DNA from: JAJYSO01 sp964586655
Lineage (GTDB): Bacteria > Bacteroidota > Bacteroidia > Flavobacteriales > Flavobacteriaceae
Assembly: GCA_964586655.1 (NCBI GenBank)
Contig: CAZPGY010000001.1
Location: forward strand, 124,001 to 188,000
DNA: 64,000 nt
Direction of reading: 5' to 3'
In this document: in pieces, positions 1 through 8,021 of the stretch
Layout of the letters: each line of letters opens with the position of its first letter
How positions within the stretch are numbered: the stretch's first letter is position 1
Notes under the pieces: generated by a model
Database searches by the model: none
The model's input: the letters and a program-made list of their open reading frames with translations, nothing else
What the model was told of the DNA's origin: nothing
Program-made: the position numbers and the translations under genes

Positions 1-789
1 GATGTATTGCTTTTAGATGTTACTCCACTGTCCTTGGGAATTGAAACCATGGGTGGTGTAAATACCAAACTCATTGAAGCCAATACCACCATTCCTACCA
101 AAAAATCACAAATTTTCTCTACGGCGGCAGATAACCAATCCAGTGTAGAAATTCACGTGTTACAAGGAGAACGTTCTATGGCTGCCGACAACAAAACCAT
201 TGGTAAGTTTCACTTAGACGGTATTCCACCGGCACCTCGCGGAACTCCTCAAATTGAGGTAAGTTTTGATATCGACGCCAACGGAATTATCAATGTAAGT
301 GCCGAAGATAAAGCTACCGGTAAAAAACAGGATATTCGTATTGAAGCATCTTCCGGATTGACTGAAGACGAAATCGAAAAAATGAAAGCCGATGCGGAAG
401 CCAATGCAGAAGCCGATAAAAAGCAAAAAGAGAAAATTGACAAATTAAATGAAGCGGACTCTATGATTTTCCAAACGGAAAAGCAGCTGAAAGAATTTGG
501 CGATAAAATCTCTGATGACAAGAAAAAACCCGTTGAAGAGGCTTTAAAAGAGCTTAAAGAAGCCCACAAAACCGGTGACATAGAAAAAGTAAGCCCTGCT
601 TTGGACAAACTCAATGAGGCCTGGAAAAGTGCTTCAGAAGAAATGTACAAAGCCCAACAACAAGCACAGCAAAATGGTCAATCACAAGCCGGCGGAAACG
701 CAAAGGCCGATAATAACCAAAGCGAAAACAAGGATTCAAAAAACGACAGTGACGATGTAGAAGATGTCGATTTTGAAGAAGTGAAATAA
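1..789 (+). CDS. dnaK: Chaperone protein DnaK (Hsp70), C-terminal part; 5' end outside window
   Basis: Cytosolic ATP-dependent Hsp70 chaperone that binds unfolded peptides and works with DnaJ and GrpE. The frame is already open at base 1, so only the last 262 residues are present, against about 635 in a full protein. They begin at the hinge between nucleotide-binding and substrate-binding domains (LLLDVTPLSLGIET) and run through the beta-sandwich (GERSMAADN, GIPPAPRGTPQIEVSFDIDANGI) into the helical lid. The tail is Gln/Asn-rich and ends in the acidic motif DVEDVDFEEVK, as in other DnaK proteins. A clear terminator follows the stop codon. Identification is certain; the ATPase domain cannot be judged. 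Confidence 0.98.
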   Translation, partial: DVLLLDVTPLSLGIETMGGVNTKLIEANTTIPTKKSQIFSTAADNQSSVEIHVLQGERSMAADNKTIGKFHLDGIPPAPRGTPQIEVSFDIDANGIINVSAEDKATGKKQDIRIEASSGLTEDEIEKMKADAEANAEADKKQKEKIDKLNEADSMIFQTEKQLKEFGDKISDDKKKPVEEALKELKEAHKTGDIEKVSPALDKLNEAWKSASEEMYKAQQQAQQNGQSQAGGNAKADNNQSENKDSKNDSDDVEDVDFEEVK

Positions 790-815
790 GGCTTCACTTT
801 TTATAAACTCCAACA

Positions 816-847
816 AAGGCTGTCTGTAAAAAGACGGCCTTTTTTTT
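816..847 (+). terminator. Rho-independent terminator of dnaK
   Basis: A 10-bp stem (816-825 with 832-841, one T-G wobble), a six-base loop GTAAAA and a run of T to 847. It lies 27 bases after the dnaK stop. Confidence 0.9.
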
Positions 848-849
848 AT

Positions 850-1465
850 GGGCTTACGCTACTGAATAACCCTTCAAAGGTTTGGAACCCTTAAAGGATT
901 ATACAATTTTCCTTGCGACCCAAGTGATTTTGTTCACTTTAAAAACGCATAGGAGAAGAAGGTTTTTAGAAAGATATTTGCGCATAGCGTAGAATTATCC
1001 TTACTGTAAAATCCTTTTTAGACAATCCTTATAACAGACATACTATCAAGTCGTTATTGAATCAGATGAAACGAAATAAATTTGACTATCCTAAAGAAAT
1101 AATTTATGATCGTGACGGGAGAGGAAAATCAACAATATCAGGCATAACTTCTCATCAATGGTCTCCCAAAACAATCGATAAGTCGGTTTATACCAATTTT
1201 ATTTATTAAATAGTCCAAAGATTTATAGGATAAATTTTAAAGTTCAAGGCAAAAAACGTAGACATAGCAGTAGCTATGACGAGGCTTTTTAACGCAGAAA
1301 TTTGAAATTTAGACATGAATATTGGGCTATTTAGTATGTATAATTGGTATTAGGTATTCTTCAAAACCAAAGCAAAAGCTCGCGTTAAAATGACGGAGTT
1401 CCCTTCTATTTCATCTTTATTATAAAACAAATTTGAGTACCTTTAAAAGCTTAAAATAAAAAACG
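850..1465. other. Gene-poor interval holding a palindromic element
   Basis: No convincing gene. A 48-codon open frame (1065-1208, MKRNKFDYPKEIIYDRDGRG...) has no recognisable domain and runs into the palindromic element at 1191-1349; it may be a gene remnant or chance. The rest is AT-rich. A TACCTTTA (1438-1445) just before the next gene is a possible weak -7 element. Confidence 0.5.
1191..1349. repeat. 159-bp palindromic (MITE-like) element with central hairpin
   Basis: The ends form inverted repeats. The outer 23 bases (starting TACCAATT, ending TAAATAG) match the reverse complement of the other end at 19 of 23 positions, and similarity continues inward over about 37 more bases. The exact centre is a hairpin, CATAGC-AGTA-GCTATG (1263-1278). 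No reading frame for a transposase is inside. The right-end sequence 1317-1337 recurs identically at 30945-30965, and CCAATTTTATTTATT (1193-1207) recurs at 30930-30944. It could be a non-autonomous transposable element or an RNA-hairpin repeat. Confidence 0.7.
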
Positions 1466-1705
1466 ATGACTCACTATGTAAAAATCGCAGCTTTCACTTA
1501 TCCCGCTGAAGTGAGCATACTCAAACACTTACTTGAACAGGAAGAAATTCGTTTTTTCTTTCAAAATGAAACCATTATTGGGGTGCTTCCTTTTCACTCG
1601 CATGCCCTCGGCGGTATTTTATTAAAAGTGCATCGCGATGATATTTTAAAAGCCAAAAAGATCCTTGACGAATTCCAAGACAATCCCGATTTACAGTCAC
1701 TTTAA
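1466..1705 (+). CDS. Small DUF2007-like protein
   Basis: A 79-residue soluble protein resembling the DUF2007 family (putative signal-transducing proteins, PF09413). The pattern fits: an early beta strand (VKIAAFTYPAEVSILKHLLEQEEI), a central stretch with a hydrophobic strand (GGILLKVHRDDILKAKKILDEF) and a short tail. The first half suggests recognition of a partner by a ferredoxin-like fold, but biochemical function is unknown for the family. It stands alone between two gene-poor regions, so context gives no help. The ATG start is preceded by A-rich sequence without a Shine-Dalgarno motif, as is usual in this phylum. Assignment is by overall pattern. Confidence 0.75.
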   Translation: MTHYVKIAAFTYPAEVSILKHLLEQEEIRFFFQNETIIGVLPFHSHALGGILLKVHRDDILKAKKILDEFQDNPDLQSL

Positions 1706-2228
1706 AAATCAAACAGAGTTATCAACATTTATATATATATAATTATTCTTCTTTAAAATTTAAAAAATAAAAATAGTGATAATGATGGGCCGTGAATAGC
1801 GGTATAATTAAGAGAAGGATTATTTTGAATTGTCACTTATTAAAAGTCATGCACCACAGAATTAAAAATTGTTAATAGTAAAAATATAAGAATCAATCAA
1901 ATGGGTATTTTAGTTAACAAGTGTTCATAATTTAATTCACTATTTTTGGTGCAATACTATTTTTTAATTGCTTGTTTATAACTCGATTTTAAGGGTTGAT
2001 AAATCTTCGGAAAATATCGGCTTATAAATTTTGAAATTTGGAAAAACTCTCTATTTGAAAATAAGAATTGAATAAAGCAAAAATAGTTTTAAAAAGAAGT
2101 AACAAGTTATTGACAATTGGGGTTGATAGTAAATGCTTGTAAATGAATAGCCGTTTTATTTTAATCAACATCATTGGATTGGACTTGTTTTACATTGTTT
2201 ATTTTTGTATTCCTAAAAAACTTACTTT
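1706..2228. other. AT-rich intergenic region
   Basis: No gene seen on either strand. It includes a run of alternating TA near 1730-1742. The last 50 bases carry the rpiB promoter. Confidence 0.5.
2179..2207 (+). promoter_or_regulatory. Promoter of the rpiB operon
   Basis: TTG (2179-2181), 18-base spacer, TATTTTTG (2200-2207). This matches the Bacteroidota consensus TTG-N17-23-TANNTTTG and lies 21 bases upstream of the rpiB ATG. Confidence 0.7.
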
Positions 2229-2660
2229 ATGAAAATAGCCATCGGAAATGACCATGCGGGCACCGCCTATAAAAATGCAATTGTCGCCCGTTTAAAAGAA
2301 CAGGGAACAGCGGTTGAAAACTTTGGAACAGATGAGGACGAAAGCGTAGATTATCCTGATTTTATACATCCGGTATCTAATGCGGTGTCTAAGGAAGAAG
2401 TAGATTTTGGCATTGTAATTTGTGGGAGTGGAAACGGTGCTGCCATGACTGCCAACAAACATCAAAAAGTTCGTTGTGCGCTTTGCTGGAATGAAGAACT
2501 GGCTGCTTTGGCTCGCCAACACAACAACGCCAATATATTGAGTATTCCTGCGCGATTCGTAGATTTGAAAGTAGCCTTAAAAATGGTAGCGGTATTTTTA
2601 TCGACCAAATTTGAAGGAGGTCGGCATGAACGCAGAGTTGATAAAATAAAATGCAGCTGA
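2229..2660 (+). CDS. rpiB: Ribose-5-phosphate isomerase B
   Basis: Interconverts ribose 5-phosphate and ribulose 5-phosphate in the non-oxidative pentose phosphate pathway; cytosolic. The 143 residues match the RpiB/LacAB family length. Family features are visible: the N-terminal GNDHAG (6-11), the catalytic cysteine C65 in CGSGNGAAMTANKH, and H98 in RQHNNANILSIPARF. It has its own promoter and is followed after 24 bases by the metal transporter gene and then a GNAT gene, which suggests one transcript. The C-terminal FEGGRHERRVDKI is the usual ending. Confident call. Confidence 0.95.
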   Translation: MKIAIGNDHAGTAYKNAIVARLKEQGTAVENFGTDEDESVDYPDFIHPVSNAVSKEEVDFGIVICGSGNGAAMTANKHQKVRCALCWNEELAALARQHNNANILSIPARFVDLKVALKMVAVFLSTKFEGGRHERRVDKIKCS

Positions 2661-2684
2661 GTTTTAGTGAAAGTACAGTAAATT

Positions 2685-3590
2685 ATGGGGCATCATCACC
2701 ATCATCATGATCAGTTGGCGGGTAGAAACCTGTTGATTTCCATTGTTATAAATTTGGTTATTACCATAGCACAAGCTATTGGTGGCTTTATAAGCGGAAG
2801 CTTGTCTTTGCTCTCTGATGCGTTGCATAATTTTAGTGATATAATTTCGCTCTTGATCAGTTATATCGCCAATAAAATGGTGGGCAAAAATGCTGATTTT
2901 AGCAAGACCTTCGGCTATAAACGAGCAGAAATAATTGCTGCTTTTGTCAATGCGGGAATCCTTATTGTGATAGCCGTTTATCTGATTAAAGAATCAATTT
3001 TTCGATTTTTTGAACCTCCGGAGCCGGTGGGAACCGGTTTAGTGATTTGGCTGGCTATTTTTGCCATTGCCGGTAATGGAATTAGCGCGCTGCTTTTGTA
3101 CAAAGGAAGTAAGACCAACATCAATATCAAATCTTCTTATCTGCATCTATTTACCGATATGCTCACTTCAGTGGCGGTTTTGATAGGAGGATTGCTCATG
3201 AAATTTTTTGAAATTTATTGGGTAGACAGCTTGTTGACCCTCATTATTGGAGGATATTTGATTTATACCGGCATAATTCTTTTAAAATCCGCTTTTAATG
3301 TGTTGATGCTCTTCAGTCCGGATGATATTGAAATCGATGAATTGGTTCAAAGAATAAGTACTATTGACGGCATTAAAAATATGCATCACATCCATATTTG
3401 GCAGCTCAATGAGCACGAAATTCACCTTGAAGCACATATTGATTTTCATCGAGATATTCATTTATCGGAGTTTGATTGTATTTTAGAACAAATAGAAAAA
3501 GTTGTTTATAAAGAATTCAATATCAATCATGTCAATATCCAACCTGAATTTGATAAAAAAGACAATAAATCTGTGATTGTGCAAGATTAA
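2685..3590 (+). CDS. Cation diffusion facilitator (CDF) family metal transporter with N-terminal hexahistidine
   Basis: Inner-membrane exporter of divalent metals (zinc, perhaps cobalt or cadmium) driven by proton exchange. Of 301 residues, the first 210 hold six membrane segments. The metal-site pairs typical of CDF proteins are present: D45/H48 (SDALHNFSD) in segment 2 and H154/D158 (HLFTDM) in segment 5. The C-terminal cytoplasmic domain (from about 215) has His-rich strands (MHHIHIWQLNEHEIHLEAHIDFH). The extreme N-terminus is GHHHHHH, six consecutive histidines that probably sample metal. It lies 24 bases after rpiB and 9 bases before the elaA-like gene. CzcD/ZitB-like zinc efflux is the likeliest role; metal specificity is inferred. 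Confidence 0.92.
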   Translation: MGHHHHHHDQLAGRNLLISIVINLVITIAQAIGGFISGSLSLLSDALHNFSDIISLLISYIANKMVGKNADFSKTFGYKRAEIIAAFVNAGILIVIAVYLIKESIFRFFEPPEPVGTGLVIWLAIFAIAGNGISALLLYKGSKTNINIKSSYLHLFTDMLTSVAVLIGGLLMKFFEIYWVDSLLTLIIGGYLIYTGIILLKSAFNVLMLFSPDDIEIDELVQRISTIDGIKNMHHIHIWQLNEHEIHLEAHIDFHRDIHLSEFDCILEQIEKVVYKEFNINHVNIQPEFDKKDNKSVIVQD

Positions 3591-3599
3591 AAGCTGTTT

Positions 3600-4058
3600 A
3601 TGCAAATCAAAAAAATAGTTTTTTCCGTCAAAAATTTTAATAATCTGACTTGTGACGAGCTTTATCAGATTTTGCAATTGCGGTCTGAAATTTTTGTGGT
3701 CGAACAGGATTGTGTTTACCAAGATATTGATGGAAAAGACCAGCAAGCCTTACATATTTTAGGGAAAATAAATACGGAAATTGTGGCTTATGCCCGTTGT
3801 TTCCCACCTAAAATTTATTTTGAGGAAGCAGCCATTGGTCGGGTATTGGTGCGAGAAACCCATCGAAAATCCGGATTTGCTCATCAGCTGATTCAAGCTT
3901 CCATAGCGGCTGTGGTTGAGCATTATAAAACCCATTCTATAAAAATTTCTGCACAAGAACACCTAAAAAAGTTTTATCAATCCCATGGATTTCGACAAAT
4001 AGGAACAGGTTATCTTGAAGATGGAATTCCTCATATTGCCATGGTTAAAAATGATTAA
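3600..4058 (+). CDS. ElaA-type GNAT N-acetyltransferase
   Basis: Soluble GNAT-fold acyltransferase of the ElaA subgroup; substrates of this subgroup are unknown. Visible features of the 152-residue protein: the ElaA signature LRSEIFVVEQDCVYQDIDGKD (about residues 27-47), the acetyl-CoA-binding turn near GRVLVRETHRKSGFAHQL (residues 80-97), and the terminal strand HGFRQIGTGYLEDGIPH. It is 9 bases downstream of the CDF transporter and probably co-transcribed. The start ATG follows directly after the short gap. Family call is strong, function is not. Confidence 0.88.
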   Translation: MQIKKIVFSVKNFNNLTCDELYQILQLRSEIFVVEQDCVYQDIDGKDQQALHILGKINTEIVAYARCFPPKIYFEEAAIGRVLVRETHRKSGFAHQLIQASIAAVVEHYKTHSIKISAQEHLKKFYQSHGFRQIGTGYLEDGIPHIAMVKND

Positions 4059-4165
4059 TAGTAGTTGATGGTCCTACTGATCGAGCAGGAAGATGTATCG
4101 ACGAGATTCATTCATATTCAAAATAATTTTGTAAATTTATGAGTTTCAGAACGAAGCAAATTTAA

Positions 4166-7100
4166 ATGGGCAGTTATCACCAAATCATAGCTAAATTACG
4201 CGGGTTTATCAGGAAATTTTATGTCAATGAACTCTTGAAAGGGTTGATACTTTTCTTTGCCCTTGGATTGCTGTATTTTTTATTGACCGTTTCTTTAGAA
4301 TATTTTTTGTGGTTGAGCAAAACAGGTCGATTGATTTTATTTTGGCTGTTTATTGCGGTGGAAGCGGCTCTTTTTGGTCGTTTTATCGTACTGCCCATAC
4401 TTAAATTGTTCAATTTATCTCGCGGAATAAGCCATGAAAAGGCAGCACAAATCATTGGAAATCATTTTCCTGAGGTGAGTGATAAATTGATTAATGTATT
4501 GCAACTTAAGGCAGCAGGGGAGCAGGCAAATTCTGACTTGTTAATGGCGAGTATTGAACAAAAATCAAATGAACTGCAGCCCATTCCCTTTAAATTTGCA
4601 ATCAATTTTAAAAGCAATTTTAAATACCTGAAGTTTGCTGCCCTTCCCATATTAATCATCTTGATTATTTGGGGATTTGGTTACAGTTCGCTCTTTACCG
4701 ATAGTTATTCTCGAGTGGTCAATTATAAAATTGCCTACGAGCCTCCGGCTCCTTTTTCTTTTCATATTCTCAATGCTGATTTGGAAGCCCGACAAAACGA
4801 AGATTTTGTATTGCAACTCAAAACCGAAGGAGAAATTATTCCCGAAAATGTCAAAATTCACTATCATGGAGAAAGTTTTTTATTGGAAAGTAAAACCCCG
4901 GGGCAGTTTTCTTATACTTTTTCCCATCTCGATGAAAATATTAGATTTTATTTCTCGGCTAACCAAGTAAGCTCTCGACCTTATTTATTGAAAGTCAATA
5001 ATATACCTATTTTATTAGACTTTAAAATGCACTTAGATTACCCGGCGTATTTGGGAAAAAAAGATCAAACCATTAAAGGAACCGGTAATGCCACCGTTCC
5101 TGAAGGCACTAAAATAAGCTGGAATATTGTCGCAAAAAACACCACAAATATTAAATTAAAATTACCGGATACCCTTCAGTCTTTTACTTCCCATAAAAAT
5201 GCCTTTGTGGCCGATAAAGTGATTCGAGATCACACATATTATAAGGTGCTTACCTCCAACAAACGCTTTAAAGACTTTATGAAATTGGCCTATGAATTAA
5301 AAGTCATTAAAGATGAATATCCCGAGATTACAGTAGCGATGAAACGCGATAGCATTCGCCAAGAGGTGCTCTATTTTCACGGACAACTTTCAGATGATTA
5401 CGGTTTGTCGGGATTGCAATTGGTTTATTATCCGGTTAAACAACCACATCAAATAGAAAAACGTTCCATTCCTCTTGCTTCTACCGGATTTGAAGAATTC
5501 CTCTATGTTTTTCCCGATACCCTGAATTTGGAGAGAGGCGTGTCTTATGAACTCTATTTTCAAGTATTTGACAATGATGCGATCAATGGATCCAAATCGG
5601 CTAAAAGTCAGCTGTTTTCTTATCGTCGCTTGAGTGTGGAGGAAGCGAGAGAAAAACAACTCAATGAGCAACACCAAGGAATTGAAGACATCGATCAAAG
5701 TCTTCGACAAATGAAAAAATCTCAAGATAAATTGACGGAACTCAGCCAAATGCAAAAGCAAAAATCTAAATTGAGTTATACCGATCAACAAAAATTTAAG
5801 CGGTTTTTTAATCGTCAGCAGCAACAAAATGAGCAGTTGCAAAATTATTTTGAGAAAATGCAACGCAATTTGGAGGATTTTAAAAGAGGAGAAAAGGATG
5901 ACATGCTGAAAGACAAACTTCAAAAGCGTTTGGAACGTATGGAAAAACAGCTTCAGCAAAATGAAAAGCTGTTGAAAGAATTGGAAAAATACAGGCGCAA
6001 ACTCAGTGATGAAAAACTGGCTGAAAAATTAGAACAATTGGCCAAAAACAAAAAAAATCAAGAAATGAGTTTGGAACAATTGTTAGAGCTGACCAAGCGT
6101 TACTACGTGCGCAATAAAGCCAAACAACTCGCTAAAGACTTGCATCAATTGGCCAAAAAGCAACAAGAATTATCCACTAAAAAAGAGGAAAATACAAGTG
6201 AAGCCCAGCAAAAATTAAACGATGCTTTTGAACAGTACAGAAAGCGATTGGACAGTTTGCAAAAAGAAAATAAAGCCTTGGAAAATCCTATGGATTTGGG
6301 ACGGAAGAAAGCTGCGGAAGAAAAGATTGAAAAGGATCAGAAACAGGCCAAGAAAAAATTGGAGAACTCGGAACGTCAAAAGAAAGATGCCGAAAATGAG
6401 CAAAAATCAAATTCGTCTGAACAGAATTCTTCCAAATCTTCTCAACAATTGAAGCAGGGCGCCCAGCAAAAACAACAATCGGCAGCCGAACAAATGCGTC
6501 AGATGAGCCAACAGATGATGTCGATGATGCAAATGTCAATGATGAATAGATTAGATGCTGATATTGAGATGCTTAAACAAATTTTAGACAACTTGATTGT
6601 GTTTTCTTTTCAACAAGAAGATTTGATGGAAGATTTTAGCAAATTGAATAAGGAAAGTCCCAATTATGCTGAAAAACTCCAGTATCAATACACCTTAAAA
6701 AATAATTTTGAGCATATTGATGACAGTTTGTATGCCTTGGCTTTGCGCAATCCTTTTATTTCTGATAAAATTCTATCTCAATTGACGGATATTAATTTTA
6801 ACCTCGACAAATCGGTCTCTCGATTGGCAGAGGTTAAATTGAGAACCGGAATTGCAAGTCAGCATTATGTTTTAACCGGAGCCAATGATTTGGCCAATTT
6901 GTTGGATGACGCCTTACAAAATATGCAGATGATGATGCAAATGAAAGGAAGTAGTGGCGGACAAGGAATGCCCAAACCCGGACAAGGACAAGGCCGAGGA
7001 TTTCAATTGCCGGATATTATCAAAACCCAGCAATCTTTAGCCCAGCAAATGAAAGAAGGAAGGAAAAAATTTGGCAAAAAGGGCTCACAGAAAGACGGAC

Positions 7101-7585
7101 AAAAACCGGGAGAAAAAGGAAAAGAAGGAAAATCGGGAAAAAAGGGACAGCAGATGGGGAATGGTCAGTTTTCTTCGGGTCAAAAAAATGCAAGGTTGTA
7201 TGAAATTTTTAAACAACAACAAAAATTGCGTTTTGAATTAGAAAACCTGATGCGCAAAAAAAACTTGGGCGAATTTGCAGAACGCCTAAGTCGTCAAATG
7301 AAACAGGTGGAGCAAGAATTGTTGCGACAAGGATTCACCGAACAGACCGAAGAAATGATGATGCAGATCAAACAAAATTTGATACGTTTAAAAAATGCCA
7401 CCTACAAACAGGAATGGGAAAACAAACGCCAGTCCAAAACCAATTTCAAAATTTATAACCACGATGTTAAGGGAGATTTAGAAACGGCCAAAGACTATTT
7501 CAATACGCTTGAAATATTAAACCGTCATCGCTTACCTTTGCAACAAAATTATAAACAACTGATCCAAGAATATTTTAAGCAATAG
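4166..7585 (+). CDS. DUF4175 family membrane-anchored protein, Gln/Lys-rich coiled coil
   Basis: A 1139-residue protein of unknown function that matches the DUF4175 proteins conserved in Bacteroidota. Two membrane segments lie near residues 23-45 and 50-75 and a third near 153-175. A beta-rich extracytoplasmic part follows to about 490. A very long charged coiled coil (about 490-800) is extremely rich in Gln, Lys and Glu, followed by Met-rich (MSQQMMSMMQMSMM), Gly/Gln-rich and Gly/Lys-rich low-complexity linkers (about 930-1000). The C-terminus is again helical. Its stop codon TAG directly abuts the ybeY ATG, so translation is probably coupled. An envelope structural or signalling role is only inference. 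Confidence 0.88.
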   Translation: MGSYHQIIAKLRGFIRKFYVNELLKGLILFFALGLLYFLLTVSLEYFLWLSKTGRLILFWLFIAVEAALFGRFIVLPILKLFNLSRGISHEKAAQIIGNHFPEVSDKLINVLQLKAAGEQANSDLLMASIEQKSNELQPIPFKFAINFKSNFKYLKFAALPILIILIIWGFGYSSLFTDSYSRVVNYKIAYEPPAPFSFHILNADLEARQNEDFVLQLKTEGEIIPENVKIHYHGESFLLESKTPGQFSYTFSHLDENIRFYFSANQVSSRPYLLKVNNIPILLDFKMHLDYPAYLGKKDQTIKGTGNATVPEGTKISWNIVAKNTTNIKLKLPDTLQSFTSHKNAFVADKVIRDHTYYKVLTSNKRFKDFMKLAYELKVIKDEYPEITVAMKRDSIRQEVLYFHGQLSDDYGLSGLQLVYYPVKQPHQIEKRSIPLASTGFEEFLYVFPDTLNLERGVSYELYFQVFDNDAINGSKSAKSQLFSYRRLSVEEAREKQLNEQHQGIEDIDQSLRQMKKSQDKLTELSQMQKQKSKLSYTDQQKFKRFFNRQQQQNEQLQNYFEKMQRNLEDFKRGEKDDMLKDKLQKRLERMEKQLQQNEKLLKELEKYRRKLSDEKLAEKLEQLAKNKKNQEMSLEQLLELTKRYYVRNKAKQLAKDLHQLAKKQQELSTKKEENTSEAQQKLNDAFEQYRKRLDSLQKENKALENPMDLGRKKAAEEKIEKDQKQAKKKLENSERQKKDAENEQKSNSSEQNSSKSSQQLKQGAQQKQQSAAEQMRQMSQQMMSMMQMSMMNRLDADIEMLKQILDNLIVFSFQQEDLMEDFSKLNKESPNYAEKLQYQYTLKNNFEHIDDSLYALALRNPFISDKILSQLTDINFNLDKSVSRLAEVKLRTGIASQHYVLTGANDLANLLDDALQNMQMMMQMKGSSGGQGMPKPGQGQGRGFQLPDIIKTQQSLAQQMKEGRKKFGKKGSQKDGQKPGEKGKEGKSGKKGQQMGNGQFSSGQKNARLYEIFKQQQKLRFELENLMRKKNLGEFAERLSRQMKQVEQELLRQGFTEQTEEMMMQIKQNLIRLKNATYKQEWENKRQSKTNFKIYNHDVKGDLETAKDYFNTLEILNRHRLPLQQNYKQLIQEYFKQ

Positions 7586-8005
7586 ATGATTGAATTTGTA
7601 CTGAAATATGATTTTGAATTTGCGCCTTTTTCAGTCTATGAAAATTGGATAAAAACCGTTATTGAGTCCGAGCAAAAAATCTGTGGAGCCATTACTTATA
7701 TTTTTTGTGATGATGATTATTTGGATCAACTGAATCAAAAATATTTGCAGCATACTGATTATACCGACATCATCAGTTTTGATTACGGTCAGGGCAATTT
7801 AATTTCCGGAGACATTTTCATCAGTGTGGAGAGGGTAGAGGAGAATGCAGAAAAATACGGCGTTTCTTTTCAATCTGAATTACTTCGGGTGATGGCACAC
7901 GGCATTTTGCATTACTGTGGCTATAAGGATAAAACGCCGGATGAATCGGCTTTGATGCGTAAAAAAGAAGAAGAAAAGATGCAAATGTTCCACGTGGAAC
8001 ATTAA
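7586..8005 (+). CDS. ybeY: Endoribonuclease YbeY / rRNA maturation factor
   Basis: Metal-dependent single-strand RNase that matures 16S rRNA 3' ends and takes part in ribosome quality control. The 139 residues contain the UPF0054 signature HGILHYCGYKD: H105 and H109 are two zinc ligands, while the third ligand position (usually His) is D115. Upstream, SFDYGQGNLISGDIFIS is the conserved strand pair. It starts immediately at the stop of the DUF4175 gene and is followed after 16 bases by mnmG. The last codons (FHVEH) contain a parS-like palindrome. Identification is firm. Confidence 0.95.
   Translation: MIEFVLKYDFEFAPFSVYENWIKTVIESEQKICGAITYIFCDDDYLDQLNQKYLQHTDYTDIISFDYGQGNLISGDIFISVERVEENAEKYGVSFQSELLRVMAHGILHYCGYKDKTPDESALMRKKEEEKMQMFHVEH
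7986..8001. promoter_or_regulatory. parS-like palindrome
   Basis: TGTTCCACGTGGAACA is a perfect 16-base palindrome. It differs at two positions from the widespread chromosomal parS consensus TGTTTCACGTGAAACA, the centromere site bound by ParB. It lies inside the last codons of ybeY. A related site is at 9938. ParB binding is inferred from sequence similarity. Confidence 0.65.
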
Positions 8006-8021
8006 ACAAAAAAGAGAAATT

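Noticed and set aside
5390..5959. Antisense open frame of 189 codons inside the DUF4175 gene
   Set aside because: Leu/Phe-rich composition is the mirror of the Lys/Gln/Glu-rich coding strand; no domain and no promoter.
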